This document shows positions 1-9,126 of a stretch of DNA of 64,000 bases, one piece after another. The position numbers and the translations under genes were made by a program. Source of the DNA: Ostreococcus lucimarinus CCE9901 (lineage: Eukaryota > Chlorophyta > Mamiellophyceae > Mamiellales > Bathycoccaceae); contig NC_009369.1 of assembly GCF_000092065.1 (NCBI RefSeq), positions 1 to 64,000 of the forward strand, given 5' to 3'. Under the pieces are notes generated by a model. That model saw only the letters and a program-made list of their open reading frames with translations, made no database searches and was not told the DNA's origin. How positions within the stretch are numbered: position 1 is the stretch's first letter; every line of letters begins with the position of its first letter.

Positions 1-200
1 CCCTAAACCCTAAACCCTAAACCCTAAACCCTAAACCCTAAACCCTAAACCCTAAACCCTAAACCCTAAACCCTAAACCCTAAACCCTAAACCCTAAACC
101 CTAAACCCTAAACCCTAAACCCTAAACCCTAAACCCTAAACCCTAAACCCTAAACCCTAAACCCTAAACCCTAAACCCTAAACCGAAACCCTAAACCCTA
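1..200. repeat. Telomere, CCCTAAA/TTTAGGG tandem array
   Basis: Twenty-six perfect CCCTAAA units fill positions 1-182. One degenerate unit (CCGAAA) follows at 183-188, then one more perfect unit and a partial CCCTA ending at 200. The C-rich strand reads inward, so this is a true left chromosome end. TTTAGGG is the plant/green-algal telomere type. The array looks clipped at position 1, so its full length is unknown. Confidence 0.98.
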
Positions 201-874
201 CGCATGAGGGAGGGAGGCGCTTCGGGAGAAGTGCCGTAACCGACCGACTAGCTAATACTTATTACACCCAACCCTAGGTTCTCTGGATCGTACTAAACCC
301 GAAAAGTCACTAGCATTCGCATCCGTCCTGTGCACCTTCACGACACCCTACGGCCATCACTCGTCGACCAGCACGGCACCGCAGACTTCCCCCTCGACGC
401 TCCGGACGTCTCCGGACTCTTGCGTCAAAGTGCCTTCTTCAGTGTTCGTGTTGGGCGACAAACGACCGGTCGTAGTTTGTCCTCTGTGAAAATAATGGAA
501 CCCCAAGCACTCATCTTGCGTGACACACAGTCGATTTGGGTAGAAAGCCTGCGGAGGATCCTTTATGCCGCAAGCTAAACCCTAGTTTCAGGGAGGCGCG
601 TTCGAGGGGCGACGCGCTGGGAGACGACGCGGGACGACGACGGCGCGGGTTCGTTGTGATATTACGAGAGAATTTCGACTCTCTCTTCGATTCGTATTTT
701 TTTAGATTTTTCCGACTCATCTAATTCTCGCACATCCTCGGTGTACTCGCGCCGTGCGCGCTCGCTTCGCGCGCTCGCGTCTCGAGGGGCGAATCTCTTC
801 AGCAGGACAGGCAAGGCAAAACAATTAATTCTTCTTCATGTTCGCTATCGTTGCTAGTCGCTAAATTCGAAACA
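201..874. other. Subtelomeric spacer without a supported gene
   Basis: This is 674 bp between the telomere and the stop codon of the SBNO gene. I see no long satellite, no transposon ends and no convincing coding frame. A telo-box-like AAACCCTAG lies near 577-585. The base composition is mixed and somewhat lower in GC than the coding DNA that follows. It may hold the 3' UTR of the SBNO gene at its right end. Confidence 0.6.
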
Positions 875-3800
875 TCAAAGTGGTTCGCCGTCTTTCAGGC
901 ATTTGTCGATGTGCGCGTTAATGGTTTCGCTTTTCGCGCCTTCCGGAAACTGTTCGCCGCAGATGCAGCATTCTGCTTTCGTCCGTTTATTCGCGTTTTC
1001 AGTGAGATCGAAGAACGGCTTCTTCGGTTTGTCTTGTTGAACCGCGGTGACACCGACGGCTTGGTGAGATCGTTTTGACGAAGCGGCGTTTGTCGCCGGT
1101 TTCGCCTTCGCGGCGGCGCCGAAGAAATCCACAATCGTCTTCGTCTTCCGAAAGCACTTCGCCCTGGAGGCTGCGTCTACCGGGGTAGGTGCTTCGATCG
1201 ACACACCTAAGATGGCGTTCATATTTTCGTCGCCGTCGCCGTCACCGCCATCCAACAAAGCGAGCGACTCCGGAGTGGAGAATTTTTCTGCCCATTGAAC
1301 TTCGATGCTTTCCTTCACGTGCGCAAGCAAGGTCTCGGGATATCTCAAACCGATGACTTTGCGGCCAACTTCGTCGACGACACGCACCGTGCGCATGCCG
1401 CGATCGGCCTTATTAAACTTGTGCGCGTTTCTATCCAAAGTTCGTTCGAGCTCTCCCCAGCAAGGCACGACGGCGCCGCTGATCACGGTGCAGTCAACCG
1501 TGCGTTTGCCCGCGGTACAAGCGCCCATGGTTTGTCGAACGTGACAATTCACGCCGTGCATGCAATGCTTCTCGGTCAATTCGTGCACAAGATCCCACGG
1601 TTGTTTCGCCACGTCGGGCGTGCACATCATGTATTTGCCGCGCAATTCGTCGTACTCCATCTCGAAAAGACTTGCGCCGGTGTTCGGACGCCACAGCATG
1701 AACAAGTTTCGCGAACCTGGCTTGGTGATGGCCAGAACGACTTGCGCGCGCCCATACATCTCGCGCTTCATCTTGTAGAAGCCGTCTCGATCGTGATTCT
1801 TGCTCTTTTCCAAAATATCCAGCGCACGCTCAAACGAAATACCGCGATCTATGAAAACCTTGGTCGACACGAGTTTTTGTCCGTGGTACGGATCCTTAAG
1901 AATCGTCTTCGACTCTGGTTCGATGCGAATGGAAGAACCACCGAGATCGCTCACGCCCTCCGTGTACTTCCCCTCAGCCTTTGCTAATTTGATTTCGCAA
2001 TCCAAGGTTTCAGCAAAGTATGCAAACATGATATTTTGCGTTCGCACCGGAAGTCCAAGTAGGCGATTGAGAAACTTGCGCACGTCGCCGAGATCTTTGT
2101 TGCCGTATCCAATTTCCTGCAGCAGCGTCGCTTCTTCGACCGAAAAGCCGTCATTTCGCAGTCCAACCTGCACTCCGAGCTCCAATAACGCTGAACGAAG
2201 TTCAAGCTTCAAATCCTGCCAGCTCGAGATGGGTTTCCCCTCGAGATCGTCGTCGTTCACATGCGACATGATGCCCTCGAGCGTGACGCCCGACGGGAGA
2301 TTCGCATCGAGCGCGACGAGCGCCTCGTAGAGCTTCTTCAACGCGTGTCGCCCGAGTGACGAGTCGAGATTGCCATCGGATAAATCAATGCCAGTCGCCG
2401 CACGTCGATCACCTCTCGTCAACGCCCCGAGACTTTGCAAGCGTCGTGCGACGGCGGCGACGAAGCGTCTTTCGCCTCCGATATTCGTCGAGCACATCAC
2501 GTACACTGGACCCGTAATCTGATTGGATCGATGCGTGCGACCGAGCTGCTGAATCGCCTTGTCCGCACTCCATGGAAGTTCTATCGTGACGTGCACGCGG
2601 CGGCGGACATTTTTCGCGCCTTTCGACGCGTGCAATGAAATCCCGGTACTAGCCGCGTCCGAAATTATGGCCACACGTTTGTCACCATTCATAAACGCGT
2701 TCTTCTCGGCGATGTTCACTCCGAGCACATCACCGTCGCCGCTGATGCTCGTTCCTTTTCTAGACGCCGTCGTGCCACGCGATTCGTACATGAGCCTATC
2801 GCCTCGACGCACGATGCGACCGCTTCTTCCCGTGAGTTCGGCAACTTCTGTCGGCCCTCCGAGCCCATCAATCAGAGCATCGAGAAAGTTCGGCGGTAAC
2901 CTCAACTTGATGACTTTATTGATCAACTCTTCCTTAGCGTCCACGAGCTCTTCGTCGACCTTGGCTGGGGCATTCGTGTGAAAACGACCAGTGTAGCCTT
3001 CGCTCTCTACCTCCGCGCCGCCTGCACGCCTCCAATCGCTCGACCAATCGGAAGGCGCCGACTTTTCCGCCGCCGCTCCGTCTGAAGCGCCGTGGATTTC
3101 AGTCGGAAAGTGCACGTTCAAGAAATTGACGAGCATTTCGCGCGTCGTACTCAGGAACCCGAACTCCGTGACGTCTTCACCAAAAGTCAAGTTGGCTGAC
3201 GCATCTTGAGACTCACCTGTCGTTTGCAACCCGATGACGACGCATTGCTCTCGCGCGAGCGCCTCGTTCGCCTTGGCGATGACCGCCGGAACTTTCATGC
3301 TGATGCACAAGAGCTTGAAGAATCTTTGATGGACGCTCCAATACGCACTCCAAACGCCTTTTCCATCGGAACCAGTTCGACGCACAGCTTCGATACACGC
3401 ATTACGGATGAGCGACATCAAGTCGCACGCGTCATCGTACATTTGACGCTGCTCTTTGCTGAGCGCGATCGTGTACTGCTCAAACTCTGCCTGCCTAAAA
3501 GATAAACCTCGACTAACATACTTCCCACTTGCCTTCATTTCCATGGCGAGCATTTCTAAAAATCCTACACCGCGAGACTTCATGCTCTCAATGAACGTAT
3601 CCGCGGATTTAAATGGCGTCCCTTTGCCCCAGAAACCGAGTCTGGCCAAGTAGGTCATGTGCCCAACTTCAGAGATACCTGTGGCGCTCGCGTACACAAC
3701 GCGCGCGCGAGGACAGCGTTCCTGAAACGCAATCACAGCCGCCGCAACTTTACTACCCGAATCAGAAGACGCGCTAAAGTTCTTTGCCTTGTGGCACTCG

Positions 3801-4651
3801 TCAAAAATCACGACGCCCTCGGCGTCTTCGCCGCCGAACCAATTTACGATTTGATCGAGACGACTCTTCTTCTGCGTCTTGCTCACTAACGTGCTGTAGG
3901 TGGTAAACAACACGCCCTCTTGATACTCTTTCGATAACCCGAACGCGCGAGTTTCGCGATCGAGCTCTGGGCACGAATTAATAACCTTAATAGTGCTTCC
4001 CAAATCGCTCAAGTCGCGCTCGGCGTCTCGGTGTAAATCGCCCGAGCTCGATATCCAAACCGCTTTCCGACGGCCTCGCACGAAATTATCGATAATAATT
4101 CCACTAATTTGTCGTCCCTTGCCCACCCCCGCACCGTCGCCAATCATGAAACCCGAACGCTTGCCATCCGGCGCGAATTCGCAGTGCTTTTGACACGCGA
4201 ACATGACACCCTCCAGTTGGAGCTTGCTCAGTTTTCCAGTCTCCACGAAATCGTCGCCGATGGCGTCAAATAAAGGATACTTGGCCGGTGGTAAATCGAT
4301 GCTCGCCAGCGACGCGGCTTCGGCGATATCTCCCGGGTGTACGCGTCCTCTCTGCGCCCGTCGATGAAATAATATATGCCCAGTCAGTCGTCGGTTTTGA
4401 ATCATCTTGCAAAAGCATCCGTCTCGACGCGAACGTGCGCGCGCGCGCCGTACCTCGATGGAGTGACACGTGTATCCGCTGAAAACTTCACCCACGACCT
4501 CGCTCACGGACTCCTGCGCCCCTAACCCATCGTTCCCGCGTTCGCTCGACGGAAGGCCGTCGTGCGCGCGCGATGCCGACAGCTCGACGTCGTCGCCACC
4601 GTTCGTCGTCGTCGTCGTCGTCGCGCGCGCACCGCCGTCCTCGCTGGACAT
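875..4651 (-). CDS. SBNO: Strawberry-notch family helicase (SBNO/FORGETTER1-like) with PIP-like and UBZ4-like tail
   Basis: This is an SF2 helicase-like transcription and chromatin regulator. The predicted protein has 1,224 residues after splicing exon 1 (4651-4454) to exon 2 (4351-875). Start and intron are supported by family continuity: the reading becomes ...YTCHSIE-RGRVHPGDIAEAASL. Walker A GDGAGVGKGR is near residues 137-146 and DECH near 250-253. An SATG motif and QLGRTHRSNQ (motif VI) follow, then the SBNO C-terminal region ending near the RYPETLL segment. The last ~90 residues are unusual: TIVDFFG (PIP-box-like) near 1138-1144 and a CCIC...H...C UBZ4/Rad18-type zinc knuckle near 1194-1217. 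The nearest upstream gene is divergent, with starts 215 bp apart. Nuclear location is inferred from the family. Confidence 0.93.
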   Translation of the reverse strand: MSSEDGGARATTTTTTNGGDDVELSASRAHDGLPSSERGNDGLGAQESVSEVVGEVFSGYTCHSIEVRRARARSRRDGCFCKMIQNRRLTGHILFHRRAQRGRVHPGDIAEAASLASIDLPPAKYPLFDAIGDDFVETGKLSKLQLEGVMFACQKHCEFAPDGKRSGFMIGDGAGVGKGRQISGIIIDNFVRGRRKAVWISSSGDLHRDAERDLSDLGSTIKVINSCPELDRETRAFGLSKEYQEGVLFTTYSTLVSKTQKKSRLDQIVNWFGGEDAEGVVIFDECHKAKNFSASSDSGSKVAAAVIAFQERCPRARVVYASATGISEVGHMTYLARLGFWGKGTPFKSADTFIESMKSRGVGFLEMLAMEMKASGKYVSRGLSFRQAEFEQYTIALSKEQRQMYDDACDLMSLIRNACIEAVRRTGSDGKGVWSAYWSVHQRFFKLLCISMKVPAVIAKANEALAREQCVVIGLQTTGESQDASANLTFGEDVTEFGFLSTTREMLVNFLNVHFPTEIHGASDGAAAEKSAPSDWSSDWRRAGGAEVESEGYTGRFHTNAPAKVDEELVDAKEELINKVIKLRLPPNFLDALIDGLGGPTEVAELTGRSGRIVRRGDRLMYESRGTTASRKGTSISGDGDVLGVNIAEKNAFMNGDKRVAIISDAASTGISLHASKGAKNVRRRVHVTIELPWSADKAIQQLGRTHRSNQITGPVYVMCSTNIGGERRFVAAVARRLQSLGALTRGDRRAATGIDLSDGNLDSSLGRHALKKLYEALVALDANLPSGVTLEGIMSHVNDDDLEGKPISSWQDLKLELRSALLELGVQVGLRNDGFSVEEATLLQEIGYGNKDLGDVRKFLNRLLGLPVRTQNIMFAYFAETLDCEIKLAKAEGKYTEGVSDLGGSSIRIEPESKTILKDPYHGQKLVSTKVFIDRGISFERALDILEKSKNHDRDGFYKMKREMYGRAQVVLAITKPGSRNLFMLWRPNTGASLFEMEYDELRGKYMMCTPDVAKQPWDLVHELTEKHCMHGVNCHVRQTMGACTAGKRTVDCTVISGAVVPCWGELERTLDRNAHKFNKADRGMRTVRVVDEVGRKVIGLRYPETLLAHVKESIEVQWAEKFSTPESLALLDGGDGDGDENMNAILGVSIEAPTPVDAASRAKCFRKTKTIVDFFGAAAKAKPATNAASSKRSHQAVGVTAVQQDKPKKPFFDLTENANKRTKAECCICGEQFPEGAKSETINAHIDKCLKDGEPL
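4352..4453 (-). other. 102-nt in-frame intron of SBNO
   Basis: Read on the minus strand, the segment begins GTACGG and ends GCAG. It contains ACTGAC with 31 nt left before the 3' end. Its length is divisible by three and it has no in-frame stop, so a naive reading frame runs straight through and inserts 34 arginine-rich residues. Removing it restores the conserved SBNO block before HPGDIAEAASL. Splicing is inferred from sequence only. Confidence 0.8.
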
Positions 4652-4865
4652 GACGACGACGAGTCGCACGTTCGCGATTGAACCGTCGCCGCGGTCACCG
4701 CGCTCGCGATCACAGCGCGCGCGCTTCTATGTCGGCAGTCTGGGGCGCTGGCGTCATCGGCGTCCATCGGTCCGCACACGACGCCGCACACGTCCGCACA
4801 CGACGCCGCCGTTCGGTGCGAAACCGTCGCGATAGACGACGACGACGACGAGGACGATCGTTCGT

Positions 4866-5177
4866 ATGGGTTGGTTCACGTCTAGCGCGACGACGGTCGA
4901 GGGGTGTCAGCGAATCGCCAGCGCGTGCGCGCCCAAGGCATCCGCGTTGAAGCAGTGCGTCGCGATTAACGGCGAACGCGCGTGCGAGGGGTTGGCGAGC
5001 GATTACGAGCTGTGCCGAGCGACGCGAATGAAGGCATGCGAAGACATCGCAGAGGCGTTCGAGAAGTGCGGACGAAAGAACGTCCACTGGAACGGGCTTC
5101 CAGAGGACGCGCCCGATTGCGCGCGCGAGCTCAAGGCGATGCGCAAGTGTGTGCGGAAAAACTGGAGAACGGCGTGA
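4866..5177 (+). CDS. Quadruple CX9C (CHCH-like) small protein, probably mitochondrial intermembrane space
   Basis: This encodes 103 residues with no obvious cleavable presequence. Nine cysteines are present, eight of them in four exact C-x9-C pairs: Cys21/31, 40/50, 58/68 and 85/95. One extra Cys sits at 14. Such paired CX9C helices are the hallmark of proteins oxidised by Mia40/Erv1 in the mitochondrial intermembrane space. Respiratory-chain assembly factors and the complex I subunit NDUFA8 are examples. I cannot assign it to a named subunit. The ATG at 4866 is preceded by a CGACGACGACG-rich leader shared with the divergent SBNO gene. The targeting and oxidation route are inferences from the cysteine spacing. 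Confidence 0.8.
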   Translation: MGWFTSSATTVEGCQRIASACAPKASALKQCVAINGERACEGLASDYELCRATRMKACEDIAEAFEKCGRKNVHWNGLPEDAPDCARELKAMRKCVRKNWRTA

Positions 5178-5315
5178 GAACGACGGACGCGCGCGTGGGG
5201 AATTTATTTTTAATGTTAGATCTCATTAGTTACCGGTAGACGTGATCCATCGTTCCTTCGCCGCGAACGCCCTCGCGCGGACGCTCGACGCCGCGCAGAC
5301 CGCACACCGCAACGC

Positions 5316-5421
5316 ATGCGCGGGGCGATAGCGCGAGAGTCGCGTCGTCGTGCGAACATGTCCGACGCTCCCGCTTCGTCGACGGCGTGGTGGCGTCGTC
5401 GCGAGCTCCTCGCGACGCGCA

Positions 5422-5462
<41 letters not shown>

Positions 5463-6869
5463 GCAGAGGAGGAGCGGCTCGCGAATGATGCGAAAGCGCG
5501 AGTTCAAAGCGGCGTTCTGGCGACGTTCGCGACGTGGTTCGATCATCGAGGCGGAAAAATACACGAAAGGGTGCGCATGACGTACAGACCGAATTTCGGT
5601 TGGTCGCTCGAGGCGGACGGTGACATCGCCGACGGCGAGAGGCTCGTCTCTCTGCCGCCGAAACTCATGTTGCGGTGCGACTCCGACGACGTCAGCGAGC
5701 CGCTGAAGAACGTCGTCGATCGAGTGCCGAACGAATTTTGGAGCTCGAAAGTAGGCTTGGTGCTGCTTCGCGAGCGCGTGGCCGGCGCCCACTCGGCGTT
5801 TGCACCATATATCACGCTCCTTCCTGCGGTACACGAAGGCTCGCCCACGTTTTTCCCGCCGGACGCCGTTCGAGCGCTGGAATACGCTCCGATCGTACAG
5901 CAAATCAATAAGCGTGCGCGATTCCTCGGTACTTTCGCTGGAAACGCTCTAACGGTGGATGATGGCGAGAGTTACGTCGACGAAGCTCACCCTGGGCGAC
6001 AGCGCGTGGAGATGACGATTGACGCGAACGCGCTCGGATGGGCCACTGCTTGCGCGAGCAGCAGGGCGTTCAAGGTTGGTGCGAACTCGGCTCCGGCGAT
6101 GCTTCCGGTCATAGATATCTGCAACCACTCGTTCAATCCATCCGTCAGTGTGCGGGCTATCGAAGAAGGCGACAACGCCGGTGGCGTCGAGTTGATTGCT
6201 CGACGCGCGTTGACGTCCGGCGAGCCCATAGAGTTGAGCTACGGGAACTTGTCCAACGACGAGCTATTGCTCGATTACGGATTCATAGTCAAAGACAATC
6301 CGTTCGACTGCGTGAAACTCAGGTGGGACTTAAAGCTCATCGAGCTCGCTCGCGAAATCGGAGGCTTAGCCGCAGCACCGATCGGTGCGGCGACGAGCGA
6401 GTCGGCGAGCGAATCCGCGACGCATCTAGACACCGTCGCGAAGGTGGCGCCTTGGCAAGCGACGGCGCTTGAGAGAATTGGATTAGTCGGAGATGACCCG
6501 AACGTTGAGTTAAGCGTGTTCGGCGCGGGTCAAGTGATGGATAAAAAGGCGCTCGCGGGCCTACGCGTGTTATATTCGAAATCATCGGCGGAGGCTTCGC
6601 GCGCGGCGGACGCGCCGTTCGGCGAGATTGACGCAGACGTGGTTTCGAAGGATACGGAAATCAAAGCTCTGCGCACGTGCATGTCTCTTTTGGCTTTGGC
6701 GCTCGGCAACTTCTCGACGACGCTCGAGAAGGACGAAGAGTTACACGACGCCGCGACGTCTCCGCAAGTGAGGTTAGCCATCGCTTTTCGCATGGAGAAG
6801 AAAAAAGTGCTGGCGAAGAGTATGGCACGCTTAAACGAATCGATCGAGCGTCTGCAGAGAGACGAGTAG
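5316..6869 (+). CDS. SET-domain protein lysine methyltransferase (Rubisco LSMT/SETD-like)
   Basis: 517 residues. The order fits the Rubisco large-subunit methyltransferase class: an N-terminal split SET region (SLPPKLML near residue 110) followed by an iSET insert. The core SET motifs are DICNHSFNPSV near residue 270 and ELSYGNLSNDELLLDYGF near 308, the latter carrying the catalytic-region Tyr. A helical substrate-binding-like C-terminal half follows. The N-terminus holds a poly-threonine run coded by an ACG microsatellite. A second ATG at 5358 (MSDAPASS) is an equally good start. S-adenosylmethionine is the expected methyl donor; the substrate could be a chloroplast or cytosolic protein and cannot be read from the sequence. 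The gene converges with the SERRATE-like gene 112 bp downstream. Confidence 0.85.
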
Positions 6870-6981
6870 CGACATAGCGACTCATTAGAACAATTATCAA
6901 GATCTTGATGGATATACTGCGTAAACCTTGACATCTGGAAGTGAAATTTAATATTGCACCTTTCTCTAAACGTATCGGCAA

Positions 6982-8403
6982 TTAGATGTCGCCGTAATCG
7001 ATGACGACGCGGCTCTCAGTGACGGCGGCGTCCAAGTCCGTGTACCTAGCCATTCCCTTGATCATCTTCGCTCCGCCAGTTCCCATGGGAACCTGCACGA
7101 ACTGACCGTCGGGTCCGGAGCCTGGGACTTGCATCATCATCACCCCTCCGAACCGCTTTTTGTGATCCTTTTTGTTCTCCTTGCGGTGTTCGTCGTACTT
7201 TAAGAATTCGACGACATTCTTGCGGTACTGTTCGTCAAAAAGCCGCTCTCGCATGTCTTCGACGTGATGCGCTTGCTTCGTCTTGATGTGCTTGATGACG
7301 AATTCTTCCGCGACAAAGAGCTTGGTGCTCAACGTGCAACCAAATCTTTGCTCGTCGTGTTTCACGACGCAAGATTGAATCCACTCGTCGAGCTTGCTCT
7401 CGATCTCAGACGTGCCGAGCTTCTTCACCTGGGGATCGCCCTCCGCGATGCGTCGCTTCACGTTCGCGTCGACCGTCGCGAACAGACGAACGGCGTACGG
7501 ATTTTGCGCAATCGAGGAGACCGGGGTGTCCTCCGGCTTTGGATCGCGCTTCGCGAACGCCGAGGGAAGCTTTTCAAGAAACGTCACCGGTTGCATTTCG
7601 GAGATACGTCTGTAGTAATCCACGCCGTGCACGCGAACCAAGTAGCACAATCGCTCGTCCAACTTCTCCGGCGTGCTAGCCTCGTTTCCGAGCGCCTCGA
7701 GCGCGGCGACGTCGTCCTCGGCGGCTTCGGCGTCCATCCCCGAGTCTTCGTCGCCGTCCAACAATGGATTGTTGTCGATGCCCTTTTCCGCGTCCAAGGC
7801 GGCGATGAGTCGACCGGTTTGCTTATAGTCGGTTCCGAGGCGAGTGGGGTGCCACGCTTCGATGGGCACCATCGAGCGCCTCTTTTCCTGCTGGTGTTCA
7901 CCTTGGTGTTCGCCTTCGCCCATGTCGGCGTCTTTTCCTTCCGCGTCACCTTCGTCGTAAATCCGTAAGCTCCCGTCCGCTTTCGACGCGAAGAACTCGT
8001 GCGCACGGGCGCAAGCGAGCTCGTCGCGTCTCTTCAGCGTCTCCACGAGCACGCGCGGATCATTTCGCGCGCGTTCGCCTTCGTCGTGCCTGTGATCTCG
8101 AAAGTACCTCTCGTAAAACGCCTCTTGATTCTCCTTCTTGTACTCTTCGTATCGCCTCTCAGCCTCCGCGGGCGTGGTGTCGTCGCGCAAGTACTTGTAG
8201 CAGAAATCACGAAACGACAGCGCGCCGTCGTCGCGCCGTCCTCGCCCTCGTCCTCCCCCGCCTCGTCCCCCGCCTCGTCCGCCGCGGTGGCCGTCGTCGC
8301 CGTACGGGTGGTGTCGATCTCCGCCGCGATCGCCTCGTCCGCGTCCTCTTCTCCGGCTTCCTCCCCCCCCGTCGTCGTAATACTGCTCCTGGTCGACGTC
8401 CAT
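6982..8403 (-). CDS. SERRATE/ARS2-like RNA-processing protein, short form
   Basis: 473 residues starting MDVDQEQYYDD at 8403. An RGG/GRG-rich N-terminus (residues ~15-60) precedes a helical block beginning LSFRDFCYKYL. The conserved SERRATE/ARS2 leg motif LDERLCYLVRVHGVDYYRR is near residue 255, and a core with a zinc-finger-like stretch CTLSTKLFVAEEFVIKHI is near 365. The tail ends YTDLDAAV...VIDYGDI. In plants and animals this family bridges the nuclear cap-binding complex to microRNA and snRNA processing. Compared with animal ARS2 it is about half length, and only part of the C2H2 finger ligands are evident. The family assignment rests mainly on the VHGVDYY and KLF...EFV..H motifs. Confidence 0.78.
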   Translation of the reverse strand: MDVDQEQYYDDGGGGSRRRGRGRGDRGGDRHHPYGDDGHRGGRGGGRGGGGRGRGRRDDGALSFRDFCYKYLRDDTTPAEAERRYEEYKKENQEAFYERYFRDHRHDEGERARNDPRVLVETLKRRDELACARAHEFFASKADGSLRIYDEGDAEGKDADMGEGEHQGEHQQEKRRSMVPIEAWHPTRLGTDYKQTGRLIAALDAEKGIDNNPLLDGDEDSGMDAEAAEDDVAALEALGNEASTPEKLDERLCYLVRVHGVDYYRRISEMQPVTFLEKLPSAFAKRDPKPEDTPVSSIAQNPYAVRLFATVDANVKRRIAEGDPQVKKLGTSEIESKLDEWIQSCVVKHDEQRFGCTLSTKLFVAEEFVIKHIKTKQAHHVEDMRERLFDEQYRKNVVEFLKYDEHRKENKKDHKKRFGGVMMMQVPGSGPDGQFVQVPMGTGGAKMIKGMARYTDLDAAVTESRVVIDYGDI

Positions 8404-9126
8404 CGCGACCGGCTCGACCTCGACCTCGGTTCGCGTCTACCGCGCGCGCGCCGTCGCGCTCGAGATCAGATTCGCGCCGACGCGGGTCCGTCTCGTTGCC
8501 GTCTCTGCGTCGCGGCTTCGACGACGACGCGAGCGATCGACGCGCGGTTCTCGTCTCGATCGACGAGCGCGCGCGAGTGCCGAGCGCGCGCGCGTGACGT
8601 CGCGAACCGCGAACGTGTGCGAATGGCGTCGATTCTCGCGCCTGAAAAAACGCGCGCGATGCATCAACCTAGGGTTTCGCGCGCGTGTGTTTATTTTCGC
8701 GCGAACGCGCGCACGATTTCGTATTCGAGTGACGTTCAGACCTGCGTAGATTTCGACCGACCGCGTATGCGTCACGATCGAGACGTCGACTTTCTTCGCG
8801 CAACGCGCGCGAATAGACACGGCGTCACACACGCCCGCGATTGAACGCGATTGAACGCGCGCGGCGCGCGCGGGCGACGCGCCGACGTCGTGCCGCGCGT
8901 CGCGCCGCGGAACGAGTGCGTCGCGTCGCGCGAGGCGCGCGAGCACTCGACGCGCGCGCGCGTTCGAGCGCGGCGGCGTGGCCGCGCGCGGCGAGAGGTG
9001 GACCGACGCGCGCGCGAGCGCGCGAGCGCGCGACGTTCGTTCGGGCGGTGACGTTCGTTCGGGCGGTGCGCGCGCCGAGGCGTCGGGTTCTCGCGAGGTC
9101 GCACGTCACCCGCGCAGAGAACGCGT
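8404..9126. promoter_or_regulatory. 723-bp divergent intergenic region
   Basis: This separates the starts of the SERRATE-like gene (minus) and the CxxC protein (plus). It is extremely rich in CGCG dinucleotides and contains a telo-box-like CCTAGGGTTT near 8668-8677. In plants that motif is common upstream of translation and ribosome genes. A direct repeat of GACGTTCGTTCGGGCGGTG occurs at about 9033 and 9050. I find no convincing coding exon or structured RNA. It presumably holds both promoters and 5' UTRs. Confidence 0.5.

Noticed and set aside
330-578. Open frame of 82 codons in the subtelomere
   Set aside because: It has no homology-like motif, no codon bias like its neighbours and no partner. 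Chance open frames of this size are common in GC-rich DNA.
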